A stretch of DNA of 64,000 bases from Autumnicola patrickiae (GCF_031846525.1 NZ_JAVRHM010000001.1:248001-312000), one strand, 5' to 3'; positions 34,308 through 43,721 are shown, counted from the stretch's first letter. Notes: generated by a model from the sequence alone, not told the origin. A program made the numbers and translations.

Positions 34308-36173
34308 ATGCTATTTTTATTATATAAACCCGAAGACCGGGAACAGGTAGAAGAGAATATTTTACCACTACTTAAGTTAGAAGAAGTTAAAACTATTACT
34401 TATCCTGTAGAGAGTTTATCTCCGGTAGAGGATGATATATTTTGTTGTTATCTCGATAGTGACGATCTTCGGGAATTCCTGCCCCAGGCTGCCAGGAATG
34501 ACTGGAAAGTAGGGATTCTTCCACACCCGGAAAACACTCATACTGTAAAGGGACTTGGATTAACCAACGTAATGGCGACAGCCATAGAAGAAATTACCGA
34601 AACAAGAGAAACACGGCATTTAGACATGTTATTCTGTAATGATGTGCCTGTATTTCAGTCAGTTAACATTGGAAATGTTTTTATTTTTTCAAAAGAGAAA
34701 AATTCGAATAATTTCTTTTCTGAAGCTTATTCTTTTATAAAGAACATCCGGAGGCTTTCCTCCCTCTCCCACCAACCTTTCGCAATAACTGCAGGTGATG
34801 AAAAAATCATTAATACTTCTGCCCTTGGAATTATTGTCGTAGAGCATCCTTTGAGCTCCGTAGTTGCAAAACGTCTTATTTCTGAAAATGCAATGAATGA
34901 CGGGTTGTTTAATACACTTGTTCTTAGTCCGCAAAACCTGCTGGAACTTTTGTGGTTTTTATTTCGTAGCCTCATTCCCCTTCAGAAAAAAATAAGTACT
35001 CTTCCCTCCTTTATTGGGCATCTGCGAACTGCAGAATTAAAAATTGAAAATCCTGCCCCGGTAGAATTTACTTTGGATGGTAAAAAAGAAGAAGCTAAAA
35101 AAATTGTACTGAGACTTGAGCAGGAAGCATTGTGCATTCAACAAGCAAGTATTTATTGCACCACAAAAGATGGCCCTGAACAGAAAAAGAGTTTAAAAAC
35201 AGAAGGATTACCCACAGGGGAGAAAAGAAAACAGCTAACGAAAAGGACCATTCCAATCCTGCCAAGAGCAACAACTGAAGAATTTCAGGATCTCTTCAAA
35301 CTTTTACGTGAAAACTCCCAAACTACCTCCCTGTATGTAGTAATGATGATTCTCTCTACCCTTATCGCTACATTTGGATTATTTGCCGATTCTTCACCTG
35401 TTATTATAGGGGCAATGATCCTGGCCCCCATTATCTCACCCATTGTTTCTTTCTCTATGGGGATGGTGAGATACGATCCAAACATGCTGAAACAGGGAAT
35501 AATTACAATTTTAATTGGAACTGGTGTTTCCCTGTTGTTTGCCGCTACAGTAAGTGTAATTATTCCTCTTAGAATCACTACTCCAGAAATCGCTGCCCGT
35601 CTCTCCCCTACTCTTTTAGATATGGGAATTGCAGTAGCTTCTGGTATAGCAGCAGCATATGCCCATGCCAAAGAAGGAATTGCCAAAAGCCTGGCTGGAG
35701 TAGCTATCGCTGTTGCACTTGTACCACCGTTAGCTGTAGCGGGAATTGGTATTGGCTGGTGGGATTGGGAAGTCTTTTCAGGAGCATTTCTACTTTACCT
35801 CACCAACCTTGCAGGAATTATAATGTTTGCCGGAATTACGTTTCTTATACTCGGTTTTGCCCCCTTTAAAAGGGCAAGGATGGGGCTTATTTATACCCTA
35901 ATTGTAATTGGCGTAGTAATGGTTCCGCTGTCTCTTTCGTTTAACCGAATAAAAAAAGCTGCCAATATAACCCAAAAATTAGAGGGAACAACTGTAAATG
36001 AGGTGGTGGTAAGAGATGTGAAAGTAAGATTTTCAGATACGCTACGGGTCTCCTTGACACTGGTAAATTCTGAAACCCTTAAAAGCAGTGAAATAAAAGA
36101 AATTAAAGATAAAATTGAAGATGAAATTGGTGAACCAATTAATCTGGAGGTTGTCTCTGCCCGTGGATTTTAA
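34308..36173 (+). CDS. DUF389 membrane protein with N-terminal DAGK-like region
   Basis: A 621-aa protein. The C-terminal part (about residues 320-620) is a DUF389 domain with six or so helices (ILSTLIATFGLFADSSPVIIGAMILAP; SGIAAAYAHAKEGIAKSLAGVAIAVALVPPLA). The first 280 residues are not membrane-like and resemble a diacylglycerol-kinase/LCB5 fold: GILPHPENTHTVKGLGL at 69-85, HLDMLFCNDVPVFQSVNIG at 104-122, NDGLFN near 190, and LDG near 246. The usual GGDGT catalytic loop is not visible. Function unknown. It is on its own transcript. Confidence 0.85.
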   Translation: MLFLLYKPEDREQVEENILPLLKLEEVKTITYPVESLSPVEDDIFCCYLDSDDLREFLPQAARNDWKVGILPHPENTHTVKGLGLTNVMATAIEEITETRETRHLDMLFCNDVPVFQSVNIGNVFIFSKEKNSNNFFSEAYSFIKNIRRLSSLSHQPFAITAGDEKIINTSALGIIVVEHPLSSVVAKRLISENAMNDGLFNTLVLSPQNLLELLWFLFRSLIPLQKKISTLPSFIGHLRTAELKIENPAPVEFTLDGKKEEAKKIVLRLEQEALCIQQASIYCTTKDGPEQKKSLKTEGLPTGEKRKQLTKRTIPILPRATTEEFQDLFKLLRENSQTTSLYVVMMILSTLIATFGLFADSSPVIIGAMILAPIISPIVSFSMGMVRYDPNMLKQGIITILIGTGVSLLFAATVSVIIPLRITTPEIAARLSPTLLDMGIAVASGIAAAYAHAKEGIAKSLAGVAIAVALVPPLAVAGIGIGWWDWEVFSGAFLLYLTNLAGIIMFAGITFLILGFAPFKRARMGLIYTLIVIGVVMVPLSLSFNRIKKAANITQKLEGTTVNEVVVRDVKVRFSDTLRVSLTLVNSETLKSSEIKEIKDKIEDEIGEPINLEVVSARGF

Positions 36174-36370
36174 CTACCATTTAAAAATTGTATTTTGCAT
36201 TCTATAATAAAAAAACAGATTCTCCCCTTAAACTGGAAGTAATGCTTAACAAAAGACTATTTACCTGTTAATTTCTTAATAAATTATTGTAATTATCTTC
36301 TTTAAATTCTTTAGACCGATCTCGTTTTTATATGTTTGGAAAAATCGAAATAAATTAAAAGAAACCGATT

Positions 36371-36853
36371 ATGCTTAAAATGAAAAAAATTGCTGGCCTT
36401 TTGGTAGTTCTTATGCTTATGGGCTCTATGAGCGCTGTTGCGCAAACTCAGCCAATGCCACCACAACAACAGAAAGTGGAAGTAGATGTAGATGACGCAG
36501 AACTTGCAAAATTTGCAGAAGCTTATCAGGGTTTAAGAATGGTAAATCAGGAAGCTCAGCAAAAAATGGTGAGCGTTGTAGAAGATGAAGGTTTTGAAAT
36601 TCAACGTTTTAATGAAATGTACCAGGCTTCAATGAATCCTAATGAAGAATTGGATGTTACTGGTAATGAAAAAGAAAAATATGAAGCTACTGTTCAAAAA
36701 ATCGAAGGAATGCAAGGTGAGTTTCAGGAAAAAATGGAAGAAGTAATTACTGATCAGGGTTTTACTATGGAAAGATATGAAAAACTGGCCATGGCTTTAC
36801 AGACCGATCCTGAGATGCAGCAAAGATTGCAGCAAATGCTACAGGGGCAATAA
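36371..36853 (+). CDS. DUF4168 secreted protein
   Basis: A 160-aa secreted protein with a signal peptide (IAGLLVVLMLMGSMSAVAQ) and a helical, Gln/Met/Glu-rich DUF4168 domain (ELAKFAEAYQGLRMVNQEAQQKMVSVVEDEGFEIQRFNEMY, a motif used twice). ATG 36380 is an equally likely start. Function unknown. It ends before a clear terminator. Confidence 0.85.
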   Translation: MLKMKKIAGLLVVLMLMGSMSAVAQTQPMPPQQQKVEVDVDDAELAKFAEAYQGLRMVNQEAQQKMVSVVEDEGFEIQRFNEMYQASMNPNEELDVTGNEKEKYEATVQKIEGMQGEFQEKMEEVITDQGFTMERYEKLAMALQTDPEMQQRLQQMLQGQ

Positions 36854-36874
36854 TTATCTAAAGTTAATCTTGTT

Positions 36875-36905
36875 AAAAGCAACCTCCACGGGTTGCTTTT
36901 TTTTT
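36875..36905 (+). terminator. Terminator of the DUF4168 gene
   Basis: AAAAGCAACC, loop TCCACG, GGTTGCTTTT, then five more T. It is 22 bases after the stop. Confidence 0.9.
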
Positions 36906-36994
36906 GGAAACATCGTGCTAAGCACCTGACAGTGAACTTTACCAAGTTTTTAAAAATTATCTTTTTAAATAAGTGATTTATCGATAATTATATC

Positions 36995-37002
36995 TATCTT
37001 TG
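36995..37002 (+). promoter_or_regulatory. -7 box before the cold-shock gene
   Basis: TATCTTTG, 23 bases before ATG 37025. The leader is therefore short, with no room for the long cold-shock 5' UTR known from E. coli cspA. Confidence 0.65.
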
Positions 37003-37024
37003 ACTAAATTTAATTTAAGTTATA

Positions 37025-37216
37025 ATGAATAAAGGAACAGTCAAATTCTTCAACGACACAAAAGGATTTGGATTTATCAAAGAAGAAGGATCAAACAAAG
37101 AGTACTTTGTACACGCAAATGGTCTTATCGACGAAATTAGAGAGAATGACGAAGTAACGTTTGATCTCGAAGAAGGAAGAAAAGGATTAAACGCGGTTAA
37201 TGTTAAACAAGCTTAA
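37025..37216 (+). CDS. Cold-shock-domain protein
   Basis: A 63-aa single cold-shock domain, a nucleic-acid chaperone. Both RNP motifs are present, KGFGFI (RNP1) and YFVHAN (RNP2). The start codon is set by a short leader and a close -7 box. It ends at a strong terminator and stands alone. Confidence 0.96.
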   Translation: MNKGTVKFFNDTKGFGFIKEEGSNKEYFVHANGLIDEIRENDEVTFDLEEGRKGLNAVNVKQA

Positions 37217-37243
37217 CCACTAGTTTTAAATACTATATTCTTG

Positions 37244-37272
37244 GCCTTACATTTTTATGTAAGGCTTTTTTT
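37244..37272 (+). terminator. Terminator of the cold-shock gene
   Basis: GCCTTACAT, loop TTTT, ATGTAAGGC, then seven T. Confidence 0.92.
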
Positions 37273-37375
37273 ATGCTCAAATTTGCATTTTATGGTCAAT
37301 TTAACTTCAGCGTTTTCGGCAACTATCCCATATTACTTATTTTTATAAAACATCGAATATAAAAGCATAATAGAA

Positions 37376-38020
37376 TTGAATAGTATTGGGAAAACATATA
37401 TATGTATTCTTATTCTCCCTTTCCTATTCGTATCCAGCGCATACAGCCAGAATATGAAACAGAAGGATAGCCTTAAATCTAAGAATAAAATTGTACCAGA
37501 GGTTATATGGAGAGAAGCTTATGTGGCTCTTGCCCATTATCCCGAACTTAAAGACACTCCAATAGAATTTAAGTTTAAGAAGAAGATTAAAAAGTCTTTT
37601 ATGCAGGCACAGCCAAAGTTCGGTGATTTATTAAAGAAAAGAGGCAAACGCTCTTATTATATAATGATTAGTGAACGATTTAATATTGAGGACCAGGAAT
37701 TTGATGTGACGAATGTACCTTCAGATGTTTTAATTGGCTGGATTGGACATGAGCTCGGGCACATCATGGATTATAAAAACCGCAGCGCAGTAAATATGAT
37801 ATGGTTTGGAACGCGATATATCACTTCCAAACGTTATATACGTGAAGCTGAAAGAGCCGCAGACACGTATGCTGTAAATCACGGAATGGGTGAATACATC
37901 ATTGCGACCAAAGATTTTATTCTAAACCACGCCGACCTTTCAGAGCATTATAAGAATAGAATTAAAAGCCTCTACCTATCCCAGGAAGAAATTATGGAAC
38001 TGGTAGAAGAATTGGATTAA
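37376..38020 (+). CDS. Secreted HExxH metallopeptidase-like protein
   Basis: A 214-aa protein with a signal peptide (ICILILPFLFVSSAYSQ) and a zinc-peptidase motif HELGH (in GWIGHELGHIMDYKN), with a third ligand likely in EAERAADTYA. The arrangement resembles a minimal M48-type gluzincin. The frame starts with TTG; no in-frame ATG lies in the signal region. Its stop overlaps that of the convergent GH3-family gene. Confidence 0.75.
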   Translation: MNSIGKTYICILILPFLFVSSAYSQNMKQKDSLKSKNKIVPEVIWREAYVALAHYPELKDTPIEFKFKKKIKKSFMQAQPKFGDLLKKRGKRSYYIMISERFNIEDQEFDVTNVPSDVLIGWIGHELGHIMDYKNRSAVNMIWFGTRYITSKRYIREAERAADTYAVNHGMGEYIIATKDFILNHADLSEHYKNRIKSLYLSQEEIMELVEELD

Positions 38021-39546
38021 CCCTGAAGCTGTTTTTTAACAAAGGCTTCCCATTCTGCAAATTTTTCTTCATTCATCACCTTTTCCATTTTTACCTGCCC
38101 GCCTTTCTTTTTATTCGCACCACTCCATTCTGGAAATAAATCTGGTGGAATAGTAGTAACCTTAACTCCTTTAAGGGCTTTGGATCTTGCTACCTTGTAA
38201 TTTTTATTGGCTTCCTGAAGCACTTTGTCTAAAGCATCTGCAAGTTTTTCTTCTTCAATATCAGAATCTGTTCCGAGATACCACGAATGATAGAATTCTC
38301 CATCTATTCTTACAGCAGCAATTGTATATTCGGGAATCTTTATATCAAATTTGTCTTCCAGTTCCTTGATGGCATCATTCATTTTATTTACTGAAAGCTG
38401 TGATCCAACTACATTCAGGAAAAATTTTGTTCTCCCGGTGATCCTTATTTCATGTTTCTCAACATTGGTAAACTTTACCGTATCTCCAATTATATATCTC
38501 CATGCACCAGAAACAGTACTTATAAGCAAAACGTAATCCTGCTCCTCTACAACTTCAGAAAGGGGAACTACAGGCGCTTCGTCTTTTAAAGAACCGTCCT
38601 CATTAATAAATTCAGGTTTAAACGGCACAAACTCAAAGTAGATGCCGTTATCGAGGATGAGCTTCATAGAATGAGACTCTGGTCTTTCCTGAATAGCGAG
38701 GAAACCTTCAGAAGCAAGATAGGTATCAATTACTTTAAGAGGATGGTCCAGAAGAGCATTAAAACTCTTCTCATAAGGCTCAAAAGCCACTCCGCCAGAC
38801 GCGTACACCTGCAGGTTTGGCCAAACCTCATGGATATTATCAACTTTATGATGCTCTATAATCTTCTTCATCATTAATTCTGTCCAGGACGGGATTCCGC
38901 TAATCGCACCTACATCCCAGTTTCTGGCATTTTCAGCAATTTTCTGTACCCGCTCATCCCATTCGTCAATTTTGGCAATTTCCTTTCCCGGCTTATAATA
39001 ACCTTCGAACCAGGAAGGGATATTGCTTGCACTAATACCGCTTATTTCACCTTCCATATGGTCACCTTCTTCCTGCAGGTCTGTAGAACTACCAAGCATC
39101 ATAATATCTTTTTCAAAAAAGTCTGAAGGAAGATCAAAATGACTTAATGCGCTTACCTGTTTGATTCCGGCTTTTCGAATAGCTTCAACCATATCCTCTG
39201 TTACAGGAATCCGCTTACTGGACTTCCCGGTTGTACCAGAACTTAAAGCAAAATATGGAGGTTTTCCCGGCCATGTCACATCCTCTTCACCTTCATGCAA
39301 CTTACTCCACCATTCGCTATTCAGTTTATTATAATCAAAATAAGGAACCTTTTCAGCAAAGTTTTTTTTAATATCATCTGACTTCAAAATACCTTCAAAA
39401 TCGTACTGTTTTCCAAATGTGGTATCCTTTGCCTTTTTTAGCAACTTTTCAAGTTCCTCATGCTGTGCCTTCCCGGCATCAGGCTCCGAGACCAGAGTAT
39501 CCCTCAAGTCAATAAGATTTTTAATAATAGAACCTATGATCGCCAT
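38017..39546 (-). CDS. GH3-family (auxin-responsive promoter) protein
   Basis: A 509-aa member of the GH3 family, acyl-adenylating enzymes of the ANL superfamily. Visible: the ATP/AMP motif FALSSGTTGKSSKRIPVT, the IDTYLASEGFLAIQ region, ISTVSGAWRYIIGDTVKFT and EIRITGRTKFFLNVVGSQLS. In plants GH3 enzymes conjugate amino acids to jasmonate or auxin; the bacterial substrate is unknown. ATG 39546 (MAIIGSIIKN) is chosen over an upstream ORF start at 39564. Confidence 0.9.
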   Translation of the reverse strand: MAIIGSIIKNLIDLRDTLVSEPDAGKAQHEELEKLLKKAKDTTFGKQYDFEGILKSDDIKKNFAEKVPYFDYNKLNSEWWSKLHEGEEDVTWPGKPPYFALSSGTTGKSSKRIPVTEDMVEAIRKAGIKQVSALSHFDLPSDFFEKDIMMLGSSTDLQEEGDHMEGEISGISASNIPSWFEGYYKPGKEIAKIDEWDERVQKIAENARNWDVGAISGIPSWTELMMKKIIEHHKVDNIHEVWPNLQVYASGGVAFEPYEKSFNALLDHPLKVIDTYLASEGFLAIQERPESHSMKLILDNGIYFEFVPFKPEFINEDGSLKDEAPVVPLSEVVEEQDYVLLISTVSGAWRYIIGDTVKFTNVEKHEIRITGRTKFFLNVVGSQLSVNKMNDAIKELEDKFDIKIPEYTIAAVRIDGEFYHSWYLGTDSDIEEEKLADALDKVLQEANKNYKVARSKALKGVKVTTIPPDLFPEWSGANKKKGGQVKMEKVMNEEKFAEWEAFVKKQLQG

Positions 39547-39804
39547 ATTAGTAGAATTTCGCAAATTAATTTACATGGCCTAAATTATTTAAAACTAAGA
39601 AAGGAGCATAACTTCCCCTGTCAATTATCATTACTTTAACTAAAAGTTTCTGGTGTGGGCTATTGCATCAAAAACTGCTTTAAATTGACAGATTAAACAA
39701 TTGCCAAAATTATTTTTAATTATTAAATTTTACTTTTAAATATTATCTTGCCTCATTAATTTTCCTGCCCGGAAATAAAACAGATCTACATTAACCTAAA
39801 TATT

Positions 39805-40392
39805 ATGGCCACACCAAATTCCGCCGTTTCTGGAAGATATCCTATGGTATCTTATGAGGAAGCTACTCAAGAAGTAAAAGAAATTTACGACGACACAAAA
39901 AAAACACTTCAACTTCCGTTCGTTTTAAACTGGTTTAAATGCCAGGGAGACAATGCTACACTTTTAAAGGGCAACTGGAGCAAGTTGAAAAACACATTAA
40001 TGGAAGGAGAAGTACCAAACGTCCTTAAGCAGCTTATTATCTACAATGTTTCAAAGAAAAGAGGCTGCCATTATTGTTCCCATGCACATGGTATCTTTGC
40101 AGATAGTATGAGTTCCATGATTTCGGAAGACGAAAATTTTAAAGCTACAGAAAATATTGATTCCCCCACAATGCCGTTAAGTTACCGTACGGCAGTAAAT
40201 GTAGTCACCAAAGCTGCCCTTAACCACGACCAGATTTCTGATGCAGATTTTGAAGAGTTGGAAAATGCAGGTTTTTCAAAGAAGGAAATCCAGGAACTAA
40301 TGGCACAGGCAGACCTTGTAAATATGCTAAATACCATAGCAGACGTTTCGGGAATAAAGATCGATAATGAATTACTGGAGACCATAGAATAA
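39805..40392 (+). CDS. AhpD-like / carboxymuconolactone decarboxylase-family protein
   Basis: A 195-aa protein of the AhpD-like superfamily with the redox motif Cys88-x-x-Cys91-x-x-x-His95 (RGCHYCSHAHGIF), typical of peroxidase-type members rather than decarboxylases. All-helical. It starts 9-10 bases before the GAF-HisKA gene, so the two are probably one operon. It may reduce a peroxide or act as a redox sensor; neither is shown. Confidence 0.88.
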   Translation: MATPNSAVSGRYPMVSYEEATQEVKEIYDDTKKTLQLPFVLNWFKCQGDNATLLKGNWSKLKNTLMEGEVPNVLKQLIIYNVSKKRGCHYCSHAHGIFADSMSSMISEDENFKATENIDSPTMPLSYRTAVNVVTKAALNHDQISDADFEELENAGFSKKEIQELMAQADLVNMLNTIADVSGIKIDNELLETIE

Positions 40393-40401
40393 TTTCTAAA
40401 A

Positions 40402-41271
40402 ATGGCTTCCATTAGTAAGGATTCTTCACAGCACTACCGCATCACCTATGAGGCTTATTCTAAATTTGCCAATGGAATAAATCGCTGCGGAACGCTTCAG
40501 GAGGTGGTGGAAGATACCAAAAGGCATTTAAAATATCTGCTTAATTTTCACCTTATTAAAATGGTTTTTGAACAGGATGATCATTTTTTGTTTTTCTCTT
40601 TATGTAAAAATGAAATGATTTATTCCCTTGCGGAAGAGGATTCGCTCCTACATTATGAAAGAGAACTTTTTAAAAGTGGTATCCCATTAAAAACTTCAGA
40701 AATTCCGTTCCAACTTTTCGACGGAAGGTTTTCTACTAATGAACTTATAAAACCGGAATTGTGGGCGTGGTCTTTTCAGAAAAATGAAAGAAAAGCGCTG
40801 GTTTCTCTTATTTCTGATGAAAACAAGCCTTTTTCTTATGCCGATGTTGAAATTTTAAAATTGGTAACCGATTGTCTGGAAGCAAAGTTTCAGGAGATAT
40901 TTCTTAAAAACCAGCTGGCCAATAAAAATAAATCTCTTTCTGAAGCTTACGACACAATAAAAAAACAGCACACCCAAATTAAGGAAATAGTAGAAAATCA
41001 GAAACAAACCATTGAGGAGCGCACCAGGGAAATACGGGAGAAGAACCAAAAATTACTTCACATCTCTGCATTAAACGCACACAACGTTAGAGAACCCCTC
41101 TCCCGGATACAGGGTATAACGCAGCTTCTTGAAGTTTTTGATGATGAAACCTGCCGGAAGGAATTATTTCCTAAATTAGCCACTTCTGTAGAAGAAATGG
41201 ACCTTGTTTTAAAAGAAGTAATAGAAATGGCTTCTCAGGAACTGGTTAAGTTAAAAGCTGAAAATACATGA
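40402..41271 (+). CDS. GAF-like / HisKA sensor lacking an ATPase domain
   Basis: A 289-aa protein. Residues 10-165 look like a GAF sensor domain (FANGINRCGTLQEVVEDTKRHLKYLLNFHL; KALVSLISDENKPFSYADVEILKLVTDCLEA). A coiled coil follows (about 170-215), then a HisKA-like dimerisation helix with His227 (LNAHNVREPLSRIQGI). The protein ends at residue 289, where a HATPase_c domain should begin, so it cannot phosphorylate itself. Its stop overlaps the start of the response-regulator gene. Confidence 0.85.
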   Translation: MASISKDSSQHYRITYEAYSKFANGINRCGTLQEVVEDTKRHLKYLLNFHLIKMVFEQDDHFLFFSLCKNEMIYSLAEEDSLLHYERELFKSGIPLKTSEIPFQLFDGRFSTNELIKPELWAWSFQKNERKALVSLISDENKPFSYADVEILKLVTDCLEAKFQEIFLKNQLANKNKSLSEAYDTIKKQHTQIKEIVENQKQTIEERTREIREKNQKLLHISALNAHNVREPLSRIQGITQLLEVFDDETCRKELFPKLATSVEEMDLVLKEVIEMASQELVKLKAENT

Positions 41272-41642
41272 GCCCCATATATCTCATAGACGATCAACCT
41301 ATTGCAAATTTTATTACAAGAAAGTTACTTGAAATTGAAGGCCATAAGGAGAATATACAGGATTTCACCAATCCTCTCGATGCTTTTAAAACAGTAGAAC
41401 AGGAAAAGGATAATGCATTAATTTTTCTCGATTTGAATATGCCGGAAATGACGGGCTGGGAATTTCTTGAAGAAATGCGGCAGAAAAGTATTGAACACAG
41501 AGTTATTATACTTACCTCAAGCACCAGTGAATTGGACCACCAAAAGGCACTTGACTATCCATGTGTTCTCGAATATGTGGTAAAACCTCTCAATAAACAA
41601 AAATTCGGGCTGCTCTCCTCCTATTTGAAGAGAGGCTCCTAA
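41268..41642 (+). CDS. Single-domain response regulator
   Basis: A 124-aa receiver without an output domain. Acid pocket Asp8-Asp9 (LIDDQP), phospho-acceptor Asp55 (FLDLNMPEMTGW), Thr83 (ILTSSTSELD) and Lys106 (YVVKPLN) are all canonical. It overlaps the GAF-HisKA gene by four bases (ATGA). Together they could form a phosphorelay fed by another kinase. A repeat copy overlaps the stop codon region. Confidence 0.93.
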   Translation: MSPIYLIDDQPIANFITRKLLEIEGHKENIQDFTNPLDAFKTVEQEKDNALIFLDLNMPEMTGWEFLEEMRQKSIEHRVIILTSSTSELDHQKALDYPCVLEYVVKPLNKQKFGLLSSYLKRGS

Positions 41643-41659
41643 AATGGCAATTATTGATC
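41641..41659 (+). repeat. Interspersed repeat copy d
   Basis: AAAATGGCAATTATTGATC, one change from the core. The first bases form part of the response-regulator stop codon. Confidence 0.75.
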
Positions 41660-41680
41660 TCTACTGATTAACATCAGAAA

Positions 41681-41914
41681 ATGGAAGTGAAACCTGACCA
41701 TAAAGCGCTTATTGAATTAGCACATGCAAAAATGTATTTTGGAAAATACAAGGATTACTTCCTCTCTGATATTCCAGAATACTATATGGTCTGGTACAAA
41801 CAAAAAGGCTTTCCCGAAGGTAAACTTGGTGCGCAAATGCAACAGGTATACGAACTTAAGGTAAATGGTATGGAAGGTATCCTTCGAAAAATAAGGAAAA
41901 ATTACCCTAAATAG
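41681..41914 (+). CDS. DUF3820-family small protein
   Basis: A 77-aa protein matching DUF3820 (MYFGKYKDYFLSDIPEYYMVWYKQKGFPEGKLGAQ). Described elsewhere as possible quorum-sensing-regulated virulence factors, but no function is established. It lies 38 bases after the response regulator, with the repeat between. It may or may not belong to the same operon. Confidence 0.82.
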   Translation: MEVKPDHKALIELAHAKMYFGKYKDYFLSDIPEYYMVWYKQKGFPEGKLGAQMQQVYELKVNGMEGILRKIRKNYPK

Positions 41915-42039
41915 TTATCTTTTTCCGGTGCTTTATTTTCTTAATATACTCTAAATATTAGCTTCTGATATTGTCCTGTTTTTCTATTCTTATTTGTAAT
42001 TTAGCGCCCTGAATTAAAGACGCAACAAACACACAAAAC

Positions 42040-43671
42040 ATGGCCGAAACCAAGTATATTTTTGTTACCGGCGGCGTATCTTCTTCCCTGGGGAAGGGGA
42101 TAATTGCAGCATCTCTGGCAAAACTTTTACAGGCTCGTGGCTTTAAAACCACAATTCAGAAATTAGATCCTTATATAAATGTAGATCCGGGAACATTAAA
42201 TCCTTACGAACACGGCGAATGTTATGTGACTGAAGATGGTGCCGAAACAGATCTTGATCTTGGGCATTATGAGCGTTTTTTAAATGTAAATACTTCCCAG
42301 GCCAACAACGTAACCACTGGAAGGATCTACCAAAGTGTAATTGAAAAAGAGCGCCGTGGCGAATTCCTTGGAAAAACAGTACAGGTAGTACCGCATATTA
42401 CCAATGAAATTAAAGAGCGCATTCAAATCCTTGGTAAAAACGGTGATTTTGACATTGTGATTACTGAAATTGGAGGAACTGTAGGTGATATTGAATCCCT
42501 GCCATACATTGAGGCGGTACGACAACTTAAATGGGAACTTGGGGACGATAATGCCCTGGTGATACATCTTACTCTTGTACCATATCTTTCTGCTGCGGGT
42601 GAACTAAAAACCAAACCCACTCAACACAGCGTTAAAACCTTAATGGAAAGCGGAATAAAAGCAGATATCCTCGTATGCCGTACAGAGCATGAACTTTCTG
42701 ATGATATAAGGCGAAAATTGGCAATTTTCTGCAATGTTCGTCAGGAGGCAGTTATTCAGTCAATTGATGCAGATACGATATATGACGTTCCCAATATGAT
42801 GTTGAAGGAAGGTCTTGATACTGTGACGCTAAAGAAGCTTTCCCTGCCCGATGATAAAACTCCAAATCTTGACAGATGGAATGAGTTTCTGAAAAGGCAC
42901 AAAAATCCAAAAGCAGAAGTAAGAATTGGTCTTATAGGAAAATATGTAGAACTTCAGGATTCTTATAAATCTATATTAGAATCTTTTATTCATGCAGGTG
43001 CCGAAAATGAGGTGATGGTGAAAATTGAAAGTATTCATTCAGAATTTATTAATGAAAATACGATTCAGCATAAAATATCACACCTGGATGGCATTCTTGT
43101 AGCACCAGGTTTTGGCGAAAGGGGAATTGAAGGTAAAATTGATGCTGTACGGTTTGCACGCGAAAATAATTTACCATTTCTGGGAATCTGCCTGGGAATG
43201 CAAATGGCAGTTATTGAATTTGCAAGAAATGTCCTTCAATTAAAAAATGCCAATTCTACAGAGATGGATGCTAAAACCAAACATCCTGTTATTGATATTA
43301 TGGAAGAACAAAAAAACGTTACCCATAAAGGTGGCACGATGAGGCTGGGAGCATGGGATTGTAAACTGACAGAAGGTTCTGTAATACATAAAGTTTACGG
43401 GAAAACTCAGATCAAAGAAAGACACCGGCATCGCTACGAATATAACAACAAATATAAGGAACAACTGGAAAAAGCCGGAATGGCTGCCACAGGAATTAAC
43501 CCTGACACCGGATTAGTAGAAGTAATAGAACTTACTGAGCATCCATGGTTTGTAGGGGTGCAATACCATCCGGAATACAAGAGTACAGTGGCCAGCCCGC
43601 ATCCTTTATTTGTAGGATTTATAAACGCAGCCCACAATTATTCAAAAAAGAAAAACGCCAAGTTGGCATAA
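42040..43671 (+). CDS. pyrG: CTP synthase
   Basis: The glutamine-dependent CTP synthase, 543 aa. N-terminal synthetase part: FVTGGVSSSLGKGIIAASLA, DPYINVDPGTLNP, EIGGTVGDIE. C-terminal glutaminase: catalytic Cys in GICLGMQMAVIEFAR and HPEYKS near the end. ATG 42040 gives the usual start. yidC follows 50 bases later. Confidence 0.98.
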   Translation: MAETKYIFVTGGVSSSLGKGIIAASLAKLLQARGFKTTIQKLDPYINVDPGTLNPYEHGECYVTEDGAETDLDLGHYERFLNVNTSQANNVTTGRIYQSVIEKERRGEFLGKTVQVVPHITNEIKERIQILGKNGDFDIVITEIGGTVGDIESLPYIEAVRQLKWELGDDNALVIHLTLVPYLSAAGELKTKPTQHSVKTLMESGIKADILVCRTEHELSDDIRRKLAIFCNVRQEAVIQSIDADTIYDVPNMMLKEGLDTVTLKKLSLPDDKTPNLDRWNEFLKRHKNPKAEVRIGLIGKYVELQDSYKSILESFIHAGAENEVMVKIESIHSEFINENTIQHKISHLDGILVAPGFGERGIEGKIDAVRFARENNLPFLGICLGMQMAVIEFARNVLQLKNANSTEMDAKTKHPVIDIMEEQKNVTHKGGTMRLGAWDCKLTEGSVIHKVYGKTQIKERHRHRYEYNNKYKEQLEKAGMAATGINPDTGLVEVIELTEHPWFVGVQYHPEYKSTVASPHPLFVGFINAAHNYSKKKNAKLA

Positions 43672-43721
43672 ATTTAAGAAACGGCCATCTTTTTGAATGA
43701 TGGATCGCTATAGCATTAAGC

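Noticed and set aside
36970..36992. TTATCGATAATTATATC before the cold-shock gene resembles the repeat
   Set aside because: Only the palindromic ATCGAT part is shared; the ATGnCA half is absent and the site belongs to the promoter region.
39617..39634. CTGTCAATTATCATTAC, a possible decayed repeat copy
   Set aside because: Only about 10 bases match in a row in an AT-rich gap; not enough to call.
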